Of a DNA stretch of 11,193 bases, positions 1 to 6,433 are shown in pieces. Both the position numbers and the translations under genes were made by a program. Source of the stretch: Desulfuromonadales bacterium (lineage in GTDB: Bacteria; Desulfobacterota; Desulfuromonadia; Desulfuromonadales; BM103); assembly GCA_030630015.1 (NCBI GenBank), contig DAOVNV010000063.1:1-11193 (forward strand), read 5' to 3'. Positions within the stretch are counted from its first letter, which is position 1; every line of letters starts with the position of its first letter. Under the pieces are notes generated by a model. The model had not been told where the DNA came from. It did not search any database and saw only the letters and a program-made list of their open reading frames with translations.

Positions 1-272
1 CCATTGCCCCAGCTGTTGTATGGTTGCGGATGGTCGGAGTGAAGCCAGCCAATAAATGTCCCCCCGTAGCCTGCTCTCGGATAGCGTTGACCAATCTCGC
101 GAACCGATTGCTCGTACGGGCGGCCTGTAAGGATCGCATCAGCCACCGCAATGGTCAGCACGGTGTCGTCTGTGAATCTGCACCGGGGATGGAATAGTGG
201 GAAATCTTTGGTCTTGATCTGGTTCTGCTCGTAGACTGATCCAATGATGTCTCCGGCAATGGCTCCTATCAT
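1..272 (-). CDS. ADP-ribosylglycohydrolase family protein (N-terminal part, cut by window edge)
   Basis: Reading the minus strand from an ATG at 272-270 gives about 90 residues beginning MIGAIAGDIIGSVYE, with no stop before the window edge. The opening MxGAIAGDIxGSxYE, the metal-binding FTDDT motif about 34 residues in (RFTDDTVLTIAVADAI), and the later YPGAGYGG-like and WLHSD/YNSWGNG stretches are hallmarks of the ADP-ribosylglycohydrolase family (DraG/ARH fold). Members of this family remove ADP-ribose from proteins or small molecules at a binuclear Mg site. In the family the FTDDT aspartates bind the metal. A GAGGT Shine-Dalgarno lies about 7 bases upstream of the ATG. The C-terminal half is outside the window, so the substrate and the remaining metal ligands cannot be judged. 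Small stand-alone proteins of this type are common in bacteria and mostly uncharacterised. Confidence 0.88.
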   Translation of the reverse strand, partial: MIGAIAGDIIGSVYEQNQIKTKDFPLFHPRCRFTDDTVLTIAVADAILTGRPYEQSVREIGQRYPRAGYGGTFIGWLHSDHPQPYNSWGN

Positions 273-321
273 GTGTTGACCTCGTTATGTCGAATGGACC
301 GGGGTTGAGCGGCGAACAAAC

Positions 322-337
322 GCAAAACCTGTTTTGC
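322..337. promoter_or_regulatory. 16-bp perfect palindrome upstream of the ADP-ribosylglycohydrolase gene
   Basis: GCAAAAC-CT-GTTTTGC forms a 7-bp perfect inverted repeat with a 2-base spacer. It is centred about 57 bases upstream of the start codon at 272. The size and position fit an operator, but no flanking -35/-10 pair is convincing and no second copy is seen in the window. The rest of 273-493 holds nothing else I recognise. Confidence 0.3.
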
Positions 338-493
338 CATTATCCGATGATCAGCAGAGCCACATAAAAAATGCTGTGAGCGTCTGAATGGTGATTATGG
401 TGTATTCCTCCCCGCATTTATGAAAAGGGGCTGGTCAATTTCTTTATACTTCTCATTGTACCAAGAGTGAGCCAAAAGAACGGTCAGAAATGA

Positions 494-527
494 AACAGGG
501 GCCTGGCAAGAAAGCCAGACCCCTGTT
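494..527 (-). terminator. Hairpin terminator of tRNA-Leu (possibly bidirectional)
   Basis: AACAGGGG-c-CTGGC, a 6-base loop and GCCAG-a-CCCCTGTT form a 13-bp stem with one internal mismatch. It starts 7 bases after the tRNA 3' CCA in the direction of tRNA transcription. The minus-strand tail is a moderate U tract (TTTCATTTCT). The plus-strand tail TTTTTATTT is stronger, so the hairpin may stop transcripts from both sides. Confidence 0.7.
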
Positions 528-533
528 TTTATT

Positions 534-619
534 TGGTACCGAAGGCCGGAATCGAACCGGCACGGGCAAAGCCCATCGGTTTTTGAGACCGACGTGTCTA
601 CCAATTCCACCACTTCGGC
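534..619 (-). tRNA. tRNA-Leu, anticodon CAA
   Basis: The minus strand has an 86-nt tRNA. The acceptor arm is GCCGAAG paired with CTTCGGT (G1 opposite T72), followed by discriminator A and an encoded CCA. The D-loop region is GGAATTGGTAGACAC. The anticodon loop is CTCAAAA, giving CAA. A long class-II variable arm (TGGGCTTTGCCCG region) and a T-arm with GGTTCGATTCC follow. The length and long variable arm are typical of leucine tRNAs. It stands alone, with its own promoter and terminator. Confidence 0.95.
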
Positions 620-631
620 AAGAGAAGATGG

Positions 632-660
632 ATTATAGAGATTTGCGGGGTGATGGTCAA
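632..660 (-). promoter_or_regulatory. Sigma-70 promoter of tRNA-Leu
   Basis: On the minus strand TTGACC (660-655) and a perfect TATAAT (637-632) are separated by 17 bases. The expected start is near 625, a few bases before the tRNA 5' end at 619. This is the strongest promoter match in the window, as expected for a stable RNA gene. Confidence 0.85.
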
Positions 661-698
661 GCGGGGAGCGCAATTTTGAAATGATTTCGATGTTTTTT

Positions 699-770
699 GT
701 AGGAGCGGTCTCCAGACCGCGAAGATGATGAGGGTTTAGAAACTGTTCGCGACCGGGAGGTCGCTCCTAC
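699..770. repeat. Pair of inverted REP-like palindromes (BIME-like)
   Basis: Two 24-bp units face each other. The left one, at 699-722, starts GTAGGAGCGGTCT and ends AGACCGCGA. The right one, at 747-770, is its inverted counterpart, ending GGTCGCTCCTAC. Each has the conserved GTAGGAGCG edge and its own inner palindrome (GCGGTCT-CC-AGACCGC and GCGACC-GGGA-GGTCGC). The stem sequences differ between copies but remain self-complementary. This is the form of bacterial REP elements. The pair lies between tRNA-Leu and the 3' end of the EamA gene, and its hairpins may also act on the transcript end of that gene. Confidence 0.75.
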
Positions 771-797
771 ACGGCCCCCAGGCTCCAGCCCCAGCTT

Positions 798-1703
798 CTA
801 GTCCCCTGCCTTGATGGAAAGGGTTTTCTTGACAGATCTGAGGGAGTGCATCGACAGCAGGGTGTGCGCCACCAGGGTGCCGACAATCAGCAGGCCCGCC
901 GCCAGGGTGGTCTGGCTCGGGCGTTCGCCGATTACCAGCCAGACCCAGAAGGGGCCGAGCGGGGTTTCCAGCATCAGGATCAGGCTGACTTCGGGAGCCG
1001 GCAGTTTGCGGGTGCCGAGGGTGATCAGGGCGAACGAGACCGGCAGGACAATCAGTCCGAGCAGCATGAGAAAGGGCCAGTCGGCAGGGGGCACAGCCAG
1101 TGGATCGACGCCGCCTAGCCAGACGAAGAAAGCCAACAGCAGTCCGGCGAGACCGACGGTGGGGATCATGTTGACGTTGCGGGCGTGGCGGACCATGACC
1201 AGGTAGGTGGCCCAGAGGCTGGCGGCGGTCACGGCACACAGGTCGCCGCGCAGACTGCCGCCGCCGAAACTTCCGGAAAACAGGATTGCAATGCCGACCA
1301 GGCCGATGGTGACAGCGATCCAGGTCTGGCGGTTGACTTTCTCCTTGAGAAAAATGCGGCTGAAGAGGGCGGAAAAGAGCGGTACGGTCGCCAGGATCAC
1401 CAGCGTGTTGGCCGCTGTGGTCTGGCGCAGGGCGTTGACGAAAAAGCTGGTTGCTGCCGCCTGTACCACTGCGGCTGCCAAGCCGATCCATCCTATAGCC
1501 AGCATCCCCTTTAGAAAAGATGTACGCATCTGCAACAGGCAAAACAGGAAGATCGCACTGCCGCTGAGCAGGCCGCGCCAGAAGATCAGCGTCCAGGGGT
1601 CGACACTGATCAGGCGGACCAGCAGGGCGTCGGGGCTGAGGACCAGCACGGCGACCGTAGTGATCAGGATGCCGCGGATATGTTGTTGTCGGGCGTCAGG
1701 CAT
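798..1703 (-). CDS. EamA/DMT-superfamily transporter
   Basis: This is a 301-residue, very hydrophobic protein with about ten predicted membrane segments in two tandem EamA repeats (roughly residues 10-140 and 155-285), the standard drug/metabolite transporter layout. Recognisable family features are the FWRGLLSG stretch after the second helix, NTLVILATVPLFSALFSRIFLKE closing the first repeat, and the LLMLETPLGP/W-type equivalent (LILMLETPLGPFWVWLVIGERP) closing the second. Members export metabolites or take up small solutes across the inner membrane. The substrate cannot be read from sequence. The gene follows the thioesterase gene by 30 bases on the same strand, so the two are probably co-transcribed. 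No strong Shine-Dalgarno precedes the ATG at 1703. The length is normal for the family. Confidence 0.9.
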   Translation of the reverse strand: MPDARQQHIRGILITTVAVLVLSPDALLVRLISVDPWTLIFWRGLLSGSAIFLFCLLQMRTSFLKGMLAIGWIGLAAAVVQAAATSFFVNALRQTTAANTLVILATVPLFSALFSRIFLKEKVNRQTWIAVTIGLVGIAILFSGSFGGGSLRGDLCAVTAASLWATYLVMVRHARNVNMIPTVGLAGLLLAFFVWLGGVDPLAVPPADWPFLMLLGLIVLPVSFALITLGTRKLPAPEVSLILMLETPLGPFWVWLVIGERPSQTTLAAGLLIVGTLVAHTLLSMHSLRSVKKTLSIKAGD

Positions 1704-1733
1704 GTCTTTGGATGATTCGCGTGGACCTAAAGA

Positions 1734-2123
1734 TCAGGGTTCGGGCTGTTGGGAACGCAGCGTGCTGACTTGGGGCAGGGGTTGCTTGTTGCCGGCGGTG
1801 TCGACATGCACGAAGGTGATGGTTGTCGAAAAGACTTCGGTTTCCTCGCTGGCGCCCGGGGCGTCGGCGAAGACTCCAACCGAGTAGCGGATCGAGGTTT
1901 TACCTTGCTCCAGCGGCAAGATCGTGAAGCGTAGAATCGATCCGTTGGCAACCGGCTGCAGGAAATTGATCTGGTCCATGCCGATGGTGACCAGTGGGCA
2001 GCCCGGGAAATCGCGCGAGGCGACCAGCCAGGCAAACTCGTCGACCCATTGCAGCAAGGCCCCGCCGAACAAAAACCCGTAATGGTTGAGGTGCTCCTGG
2101 CGCACGATGGTGTAGTTGTTCAT
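1734..2123 (-). CDS. Acyl-CoA thioesterase, hotdog fold (YciA/YkhA-like)
   Basis: A 129-residue protein starting MNNYTIVRQEHLNHYGFLFG. Asn13, the GG at 20-21 and Asp28 in LFGGALLQWVDEFA form the NxxG..FGGxLLxWxDExA signature of the single-domain hotdog acyl-CoA thioesterases. In this family the Asp activates water to hydrolyse acyl-CoA to free acid and CoA, and the proteins assemble as hexamers in the cytosol. The later VTIGMDQINFLQPV block is also typical. I chose the ATG at 2123, not an in-frame upstream start near 2273. The extra 50 residues do not resemble the family, and they read through the tandem repeat at 2177-2210. The Shine-Dalgarno is weak (GGATAAG). The EamA transporter gene follows 30 bases downstream. 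The chain-length preference is unknown. Confidence 0.88.
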   Translation of the reverse strand: MNNYTIVRQEHLNHYGFLFGGALLQWVDEFAWLVASRDFPGCPLVTIGMDQINFLQPVANGSILRFTILPLEQGKTSIRYSVGVFADAPGASEETEVFSTTITFVHVDTAGNKQPLPQVSTLRSQQPEP

Positions 2124-2176
2124 AGGCTTATCCGGTTCCCGGCTAGTGGCGCAGGAGGTTAAACACCTGATTAAAT

Positions 2177-2210
2177 AGAATACAGGAGACAGAATACAGA
2201 AGACAGAATA
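2177..2210. repeat. Tandem 14-mer repeat, about 2.4 copies
   Basis: AGAATACAGGAGAC, AGAATACAGAAGAC and a partial AGAATA lie head to tail in the gap between the divergent thioesterase and LOR/SDH-family genes. The first two copies differ at one base. The rest of the 214-base gap holds a possible TTGACA at 2267-2272 (+) with no good -10. Confidence 0.7.
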
Positions 2211-2323
2211 AGTTTGATAGGGGAATCTCTGTTTGCCGAGGCGGGAACAGAGCCGCTTGTCGCACCTTGACAAACCTCTTAAAACTGGGAAGATGGAATT
2301 GTAGTCAAGAACAGCCCTGCTGA

Positions 2324-2330
2324 AAGGAGA
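2324..2330 (+). promoter_or_regulatory. Ribosome binding site fixing the start of the LOR/SDH-family gene
   Basis: AAGGAGA is followed after 7 bases by the ATG at 2338. It is one of the best Shine-Dalgarno matches in the window and makes this start secure. Confidence 0.8.
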
Positions 2331-2337
2331 TGCTCAC

Positions 2338-3429
2338 ATGTCGATCCTGCCATCCTACGCGCCCCCCGATTTCAATCAGCCGCACCTCGCCAGAGCCCCC
2401 GCCGTGAAGACCGAGCCCGCTCCCGCCAACGGCGTCGTGCCGAACAACTTCCATGGCACGTCCAACCACCCGGAATACGTGCATCTCGGCAATGGTGACT
2501 GGCTGCTCGCAGCGGAGAGTCGCATGGACGCGGTTCTGGTTCTGAAGGGGAAGACGGTCGAAGTGACCGAGGCGCGCCGGGTCTGCAAAGGTGACGCTGT
2601 AGTGGTCGGTCGGACCGAGAATGGAGAAGATGGGGTTTATGTGCATGTGACCGGGTTCGAACCCCCAGTGGAAACCGCCGTGGACAAGTTCTCCTTTCGG
2701 ACCCGCGGGACCCGCGAAACACCTTTCTCACGCAGCTACGATGAGCTCTACCAGGTGCTGCGCCATGATCGCGATCACGGTCATATCGTCTGGGTGCTCG
2801 GCCCGGCCGTGGCCTTCGACAAGGACAGCCGCGACGCCATGCAGGGACTGATCGAAAACGGCTACTGCCACGGGCTGCTGGCCGGCAACGCCTTGGCCAC
2901 CCACGATCTCGAGGCGGCCCTGTTCCGCACCGGGCTGGGTCAGGATATCTATTCCCAGCACCTCAAGCCCCTCGGGCACTACAATCATCTGGATATCATC
3001 AACGAAGTCCGCCTGCGTGGCTCGATCGCCAGAACCATTGAGGAACTCGACCTGAAAGACGGCATTATCTACGCTTGTGAGAAATACAAGGTGCCATACA
3101 CTTTGGCCGGTTCGATCCGCGATGACGGGCCCCTGCCTGAAGTGGTGGCTGATGTCTACCAGGCCCAGGACGCCATGCGTGTACATGCTCGCAAGGCGAC
3201 CACGGTGGTTGCCTTGGCAACGCAGCTGCATTCGATCGCTTTCGGCAACATGGTGCCGAGCTACCGGGTCATGGATGACGGCAGTGTGCGGCCGGTTTTC
3301 TTTTATATCGTGGATATGACCGAGTTCAGCGCAGACAAACTGGCCAACCGGGGTTCAGCCCAGGCCGTCGCAATCCTGACCAATGTCCAGGATTTCATAG
3401 TGAACCTGTGGAACAACCTGAGGCAGTAG
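2338..3429 (+). CDS. LOR/SDH-family protein, probable NAD-dependent ornithine cyclodeaminase of the archaeal/cyanobacterial type
   Basis: A 363-residue soluble protein. An N-terminal proline-rich tail (about 1-35) leads into a small beta-rich domain (about 45-115). A larger nucleotide-binding domain follows, with VWVLGPAVAFDKDSRDAMQGLI (151-172), LLAGNALATHDLEAAL (180-195), INEVRLRGSIA (221-231), VPYTLAGSIRDDGPLPEV (252-269) and TQLHSIAFGNMVPSY (295-309). The GSIRDDGPLPEV and GNA.ATHDLE blocks are signatures of the conserved family once named after the plant LOR/SDH enzyme. Characterised relatives, the methanogen ornithine cyclodeaminases and the C-terminal part of cyanobacterial AgrE/ArgZ-type proteins, convert ornithine to proline and ammonia with NAD+. 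The gene is unrelated to classical Ocd/mu-crystallin. It stands alone on the plus strand, so context does not confirm the substrate. The family call is strong; the reaction is inferred. Confidence 0.78.
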   Translation: MSILPSYAPPDFNQPHLARAPAVKTEPAPANGVVPNNFHGTSNHPEYVHLGNGDWLLAAESRMDAVLVLKGKTVEVTEARRVCKGDAVVVGRTENGEDGVYVHVTGFEPPVETAVDKFSFRTRGTRETPFSRSYDELYQVLRHDRDHGHIVWVLGPAVAFDKDSRDAMQGLIENGYCHGLLAGNALATHDLEAALFRTGLGQDIYSQHLKPLGHYNHLDIINEVRLRGSIARTIEELDLKDGIIYACEKYKVPYTLAGSIRDDGPLPEVVADVYQAQDAMRVHARKATTVVALATQLHSIAFGNMVPSYRVMDDGSVRPVFFYIVDMTEFSADKLANRGSAQAVAILTNVQDFIVNLWNNLRQ

Positions 3430-3467
3430 GGCTAACGTTGGTTTTGTGAAGAGGCTTGCCAGGTTTT

Positions 3468-4130
3468 TCAGGAAGACATCCCAATCGCCAGCATACCGGT
3501 GGTCAGGATATAGATGCCGAAGCCGATCAGCAGGCTGCCGCTGACCAGGCGAACTGCCAGGGGATGGCTGTTGACCATGCGGATCTTCTGGCGGACTGAT
3601 TGTGAGGCATAACCTGCCAGCAGCATGGGGATGGCAAAGCCGAGCGAGTAGAAGGCGAGCAGGATCAGTCCCGATGAAAGTTTGCCCTCAGTGGCCACTA
3701 GGGCGAGCACACCGGACAGCATCGGCCCCACGCAGGGGATCCAGACCAGCCCGAGCGTTAGTCCCAGGACCAGCCCCGACCAGCGGCCTTTACTGCTGGT
3801 CTGGACCCGGTTGAACAGGGTCAGTTTTTTGAACAGGTTGATGTCGAGCAGCATCAGCACGCCGAAGCCGATCACGAGGGCGCCGGCGACCTTCTCAAGG
3901 ATGGGCATGGCTCCGGCAACCGCCCCGCCGAAAATCGAGGTGATCGCGCCCATGAGCATGAAACTGAAGCTCAATCCGGCGACGATCAGCAGGGGCCGGT
4001 ACTTGTGGTCTTCTTCCGTTCCGGTGACGATAATCGGTACAACCGGCAGCACACAGGGTGAGGCGATGCTCGCAAACCCGGCGAATACGGCCATCATCAG
4101 GGAAGTTAATGACAGGTCGAGTGGAGTCAT
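3468..4130 (-). CDS. CcdA/DsbD-beta-like membrane thiol-disulfide transporter
   Basis: A 220-residue membrane protein with about six hydrophobic segments. The two redox cysteines lie in the expected places, Cys26 in SPCVLP and Cys133 in PCVGP, in the two pseudo-symmetric halves. Such proteins pass electrons from cytoplasmic thioredoxin across the inner membrane to periplasmic thiol proteins, for example in cytochrome c maturation or disulfide repair. The length matches CcdA (about 220-240), not full DsbD. It starts 4 bases after the stop of the thioredoxin-like lipoprotein gene, so the two form an operon and the lipoprotein is the likely outer partner. The ribosome site is weak, which is consistent with translational coupling. 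It converges on the LOR/SDH-family gene with a 38-base gap and no clear terminator. Confidence 0.92.
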   Translation of the reverse strand: MTPLDLSLTSLMMAVFAGFASIASPCVLPVVPIIVTGTEEDHKYRPLLIVAGLSFSFMLMGAITSIFGGAVAGAMPILEKVAGALVIGFGVLMLLDINLFKKLTLFNRVQTSSKGRWSGLVLGLTLGLVWIPCVGPMLSGVLALVATEGKLSSGLILLAFYSLGFAIPMLLAGYASQSVRQKIRMVNSHPLAVRLVSGSLLIGFGIYILTTGMLAIGMSS

Positions 4131-4134
4131 CAGA

Positions 4135-4560
4135 TCAGCCTGCCGGGAGGGCCGTGAGCAGGCCGCGGATGTCGTCAGCCGATTTGACGCCGGGGGTCAG
4201 ACGCTTGATCTCCTTGCCGGATGCGTCGGCGAGCAGGACAGTCGGTAATGCGCGGATGCCGTAGGCGTAGAAGATATTCATGTCTTCCGGGACGGTGGTC
4301 AGAACATAACGCATATTGACCTTGCCTTCGAGTTCTGCGGACATGCTTCTGAGAATCGAGTCCTGCATACGGCAGGGCCCGCCGTTGGGATCGATAAAAA
4401 ACACCAGGAAAGGACTGGTCGCTTCGGCTGTTGCATGGGCAGGTGCAGAAACGGCCACTGCTCCCGTTTGGGATGACTGTGAGGATTGAGTCGTACCCTG
4501 GTCATTAGAACAGCCGAAGGACAGGAGCAAGAGCATGACAAGAAGGATGTTTTTCAACAT
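4135..4560 (-). CDS. Thioredoxin-fold lipoprotein with a single active-site cysteine
   Basis: A 141-residue protein. Residues 1-16 form a signal peptide (MLKNILLVMLLLLSFG) ending at Cys17, a loose lipobox (LSFGC), so it is probably a membrane-anchored periplasmic lipoprotein. A Ser/Gln/Ala-rich linker (about 18-48) follows. The thioredoxin-like domain (about 50-138) starts SPFLVFFIDPNGGPC and includes the cis-proline loop IRALPTVLL (Pro106). Where thioredoxins have CxxC this protein has Gly60-Gly-Pro-Cys63, so only the second cysteine remains. A CcdA-like gene follows 4 bases downstream, suggesting that this protein exchanges electrons with it or acts as a monothiol. AAAGGAG 8 bases before the ATG supports the start. 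The membership of the fold is clear; the biochemical role is not. Confidence 0.85.
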   Translation of the reverse strand: MLKNILLVMLLLLSFGCSNDQGTTQSSQSSQTGAVAVSAPAHATAEATSPFLVFFIDPNGGPCRMQDSILRSMSAELEGKVNMRYVLTTVPEDMNIFYAYGIRALPTVLLADASGKEIKRLTPGVKSADDIRGLLTALPAG

Positions 4561-4599
4561 GGGTGTCTCCTTTAAACCTGAATTATATTTAGTTTTCTG

Positions 4600-4627
4600 A
4601 ATATATAGTTTTTCGTGGGTCTGTCAA
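4600..4627 (-). promoter_or_regulatory. Sigma-70 promoter of the lipoprotein-ccdA operon
   Basis: On the minus strand a perfect TTGACA (4627-4622) and TATATT (4605-4600) are 16 bases apart. The start would fall near 4593, leaving a leader of about 30 bases that contains the AAAGGAG ribosome site. An AT-rich tract (AATTATATTTAG) covers the start region. Confidence 0.7.
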
Positions 4628-4665
4628 GTTGTTTCGATCGTTCGGCGAACCTGCTGCAGCCCCTG

Positions 4666-4694
4666 TTGACCTTCTCCTGCGGCGATGGCATAGT
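4666..4694 (+). promoter_or_regulatory. Probable promoter of the potassium channel gene
   Basis: TTGACC (4666-4671) and CATAGT (4689-4694) are 17 bases apart on the plus strand, about 47 bases before the channel ATG. It is divergent from the lipoprotein operon promoter, with about 40 bases between the two -35 boxes. Confidence 0.5.
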
Positions 4695-4741
4695 CTTCTT
4701 GTGATTTAGCCGTCCTACAACTGTTTTACGAACGGGCTCTG

Positions 4742-6433
4742 ATGAAAACAATTGCTTCCGAACTTGCCTATTTTCTGCGGGGTCGCGCCAGGAAGAACCT
4801 CAAGGTTCTGTTTTTATATTGCTCTTTCCTGATCGTGATGACCCTGATTTATGCTGTACTGTTTCGTGCCTTGATGTGGAACCTGGAGGGGCGGGAATTT
4901 TCTTTTATTGCCGGGGTCTACTGGACAATCACCGTCATGACCACTCTCGGTTTCGGTGATATCACCTTTCACAGCGACCTGGGCTATATTTTTGCGACGC
5001 TGGTCACTATCTCCGGCGTCGTCTTTCTGCTGATTATCCTTCCTTTCGGGATGATCAGTCTGTTTCTGGCGCCATGGATCGAGGATCGTCTGCGTTACCG
5101 TCCAACCTACGAACTCCCTGAAGGGACCGCCGGTCACGTCGTGATCTTCGGTATCGATGCCACTACTCGTGCCTTCATACGCAAACTCCAGGCCCGGGGC
5201 TTCCCTTTCGTTGTGGTGACGCCCGACCACGATGAAGCCATGAAACTTGAAGAGGATGAGGGCCTGCGCGTTGTTTGCGGTTCACCAACGGACGTCAAAG
5301 TGGTTGCTGCAGTGCGTTCGGCTTCGGCCCGTTATATTATCGCTAACCTGAGCGATTCTGAGAACGTCAATATCTGCCTGACGGTGCGCAGCTACTGCCA
5401 GACTCCGATTGCCACACTGGTCGAAGATTCTGAACATGCCAGTCTGTTGCATCTCTCTGGAGCCAACCAGGTCATCCCTCTGCACAAGCTTCTTGGTCGT
5501 TACCTGGCCGTCAGGTCAACCACCTGCGGTGCTCTGGCCCACGTTCTCGACTCCTTTGGTGATCTCAAGATTGCCGAAATCCCTGTGCATGGGACTCCCT
5601 TTTCCGGACAAACCCTGGAAGAAGCCAAGATCCGCCAACAGACTGGACTGGCGGTCATCGGTATCTGGGAACGCGGTACACTCACAATGCCCACAAGGGA
5701 AACGGTTCTCGAAGATACCGCTTTGATGGTTCTCGCAGGAACCCGCGAACAACTGAGGACTCTGGAGCATCTGGCGGGTGAAAAAGAGGAAGATCTGATT
5801 TTCATTCTGGGGCATGGCCGGATCGGTTGCGCGGCAGCCCACTTCCTGGAGCACAAACCGGTGCCCTTCATTCTGGTCGACCGGCAGGAAAATTCCTCAT
5901 GTTCGGAACATGTCCCGATTTATGGCGATGCCACGATTCGGAACACCCTCATGAGTGCCGGTTTCAACCGTGCCAAGGGGGTGATTGTCACGACCAATAA
6001 CGACAACACTAATGTGTTCCTGACGCTGGCCAGCCGGCACATGCAGCCGCACATCCGGATTGTCGCACGGGCTAATTCCGAGGAGAATGTCGACCAGCTC
6101 TATGCGGCCGGCGCCGATTTTGTTGTATCCAACGCATCGGTGGGTGCCGGCATCCTTCTCAACGTCCTGGAAGCCAAAGCCAGCGCATTCCTGACCGAGG
6201 GGATCAATGTCTTTCGCCGTTCTCTGCCGGAAACGCTGGCCGGGCAGACAATTGCCGATTCGCGCATCCGGCTCCGGACGGGGTGCTCCATTGTTGCTCT
6301 GGCTTCGGCCGGGGAGAGTGACCCCAAGGTCTCTCCACCGCCCGAAACCCGTCTTGAAGCAGGATCCAACCTGATCCTCATCGGGACCCCCGAACAGGAG
6401 GAAGCGTTCGATGCGGTTTTTGTGAATGACTAG
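4742..6433 (+). CDS. GsuK-like potassium channel, two TM helices plus two RCK domains
   Basis: A 563-residue inner-membrane protein. TM1 spans about 21-42. The pore helix and filter are WTITVMTTLGFGD (61-73, filter TLGFG at 68-72). TM2 spans about 83-110. Two RCK (TrkA-N/TrkA-C) units follow, at about 131-340 and 351-560. RCK1 opens HVVIFGIDATTRAF and lacks the GxGxxG loop. RCK2 opens LIFILGHGRIG (352-362) with an intact GxGxxG and Asp380 at the end of the second strand, as expected for NAD(H) binding. Architecture, filter and length match GsuK of Geobacter sulfurreducens, a tetrameric K+ channel whose cytoplasmic ring responds to several ligands, including NAD and calcium. No clear Shine-Dalgarno precedes the ATG at 4742, but the N-terminus has a normal length. 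The stop TAG lies inside the end of the repeat element at 6429-6630. Confidence 0.92.
   Translation: MKTIASELAYFLRGRARKNLKVLFLYCSFLIVMTLIYAVLFRALMWNLEGREFSFIAGVYWTITVMTTLGFGDITFHSDLGYIFATLVTISGVVFLLIILPFGMISLFLAPWIEDRLRYRPTYELPEGTAGHVVIFGIDATTRAFIRKLQARGFPFVVVTPDHDEAMKLEEDEGLRVVCGSPTDVKVVAAVRSASARYIIANLSDSENVNICLTVRSYCQTPIATLVEDSEHASLLHLSGANQVIPLHKLLGRYLAVRSTTCGALAHVLDSFGDLKIAEIPVHGTPFSGQTLEEAKIRQQTGLAVIGIWERGTLTMPTRETVLEDTALMVLAGTREQLRTLEHLAGEKEEDLIFILGHGRIGCAAAHFLEHKPVPFILVDRQENSSCSEHVPIYGDATIRNTLMSAGFNRAKGVIVTTNNDNTNVFLTLASRHMQPHIRIVARANSEENVDQLYAAGADFVVSNASVGAGILLNVLEAKASAFLTEGINVFRRSLPETLAGQTIADSRIRLRTGCSIVALASAGESDPKVSPPPETRLEAGSNLILIGTPEQEEAFDAVFVND

Noticed and set aside
51..70. Apparent frameshift in the ADP-ribosylglycohydrolase at a run of six C
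   Set aside because: Recounting gave six bases, which keeps the frame and yields the expected GYGGTFIGWLHSD sequence.
534..619. tRNA-Leu as an integration site for a genomic island
   Set aside because: No integrase gene and no direct repeat of the tRNA 3' end were seen in the window.
395..673. Minus-strand frame across the tRNA
   Set aside because: It translates tRNA-Leu itself (ELVDTSVSKTDG is the usual false peptide of this tRNA).
736..1542. Long minus-strand frame (268 residues) inside the EamA gene
   Set aside because: It is a different frame of the same strand, extremely rich in Arg, Pro and His with no recognisable domain. The EamA frame has clear membrane segments. The frame reflects high GC.
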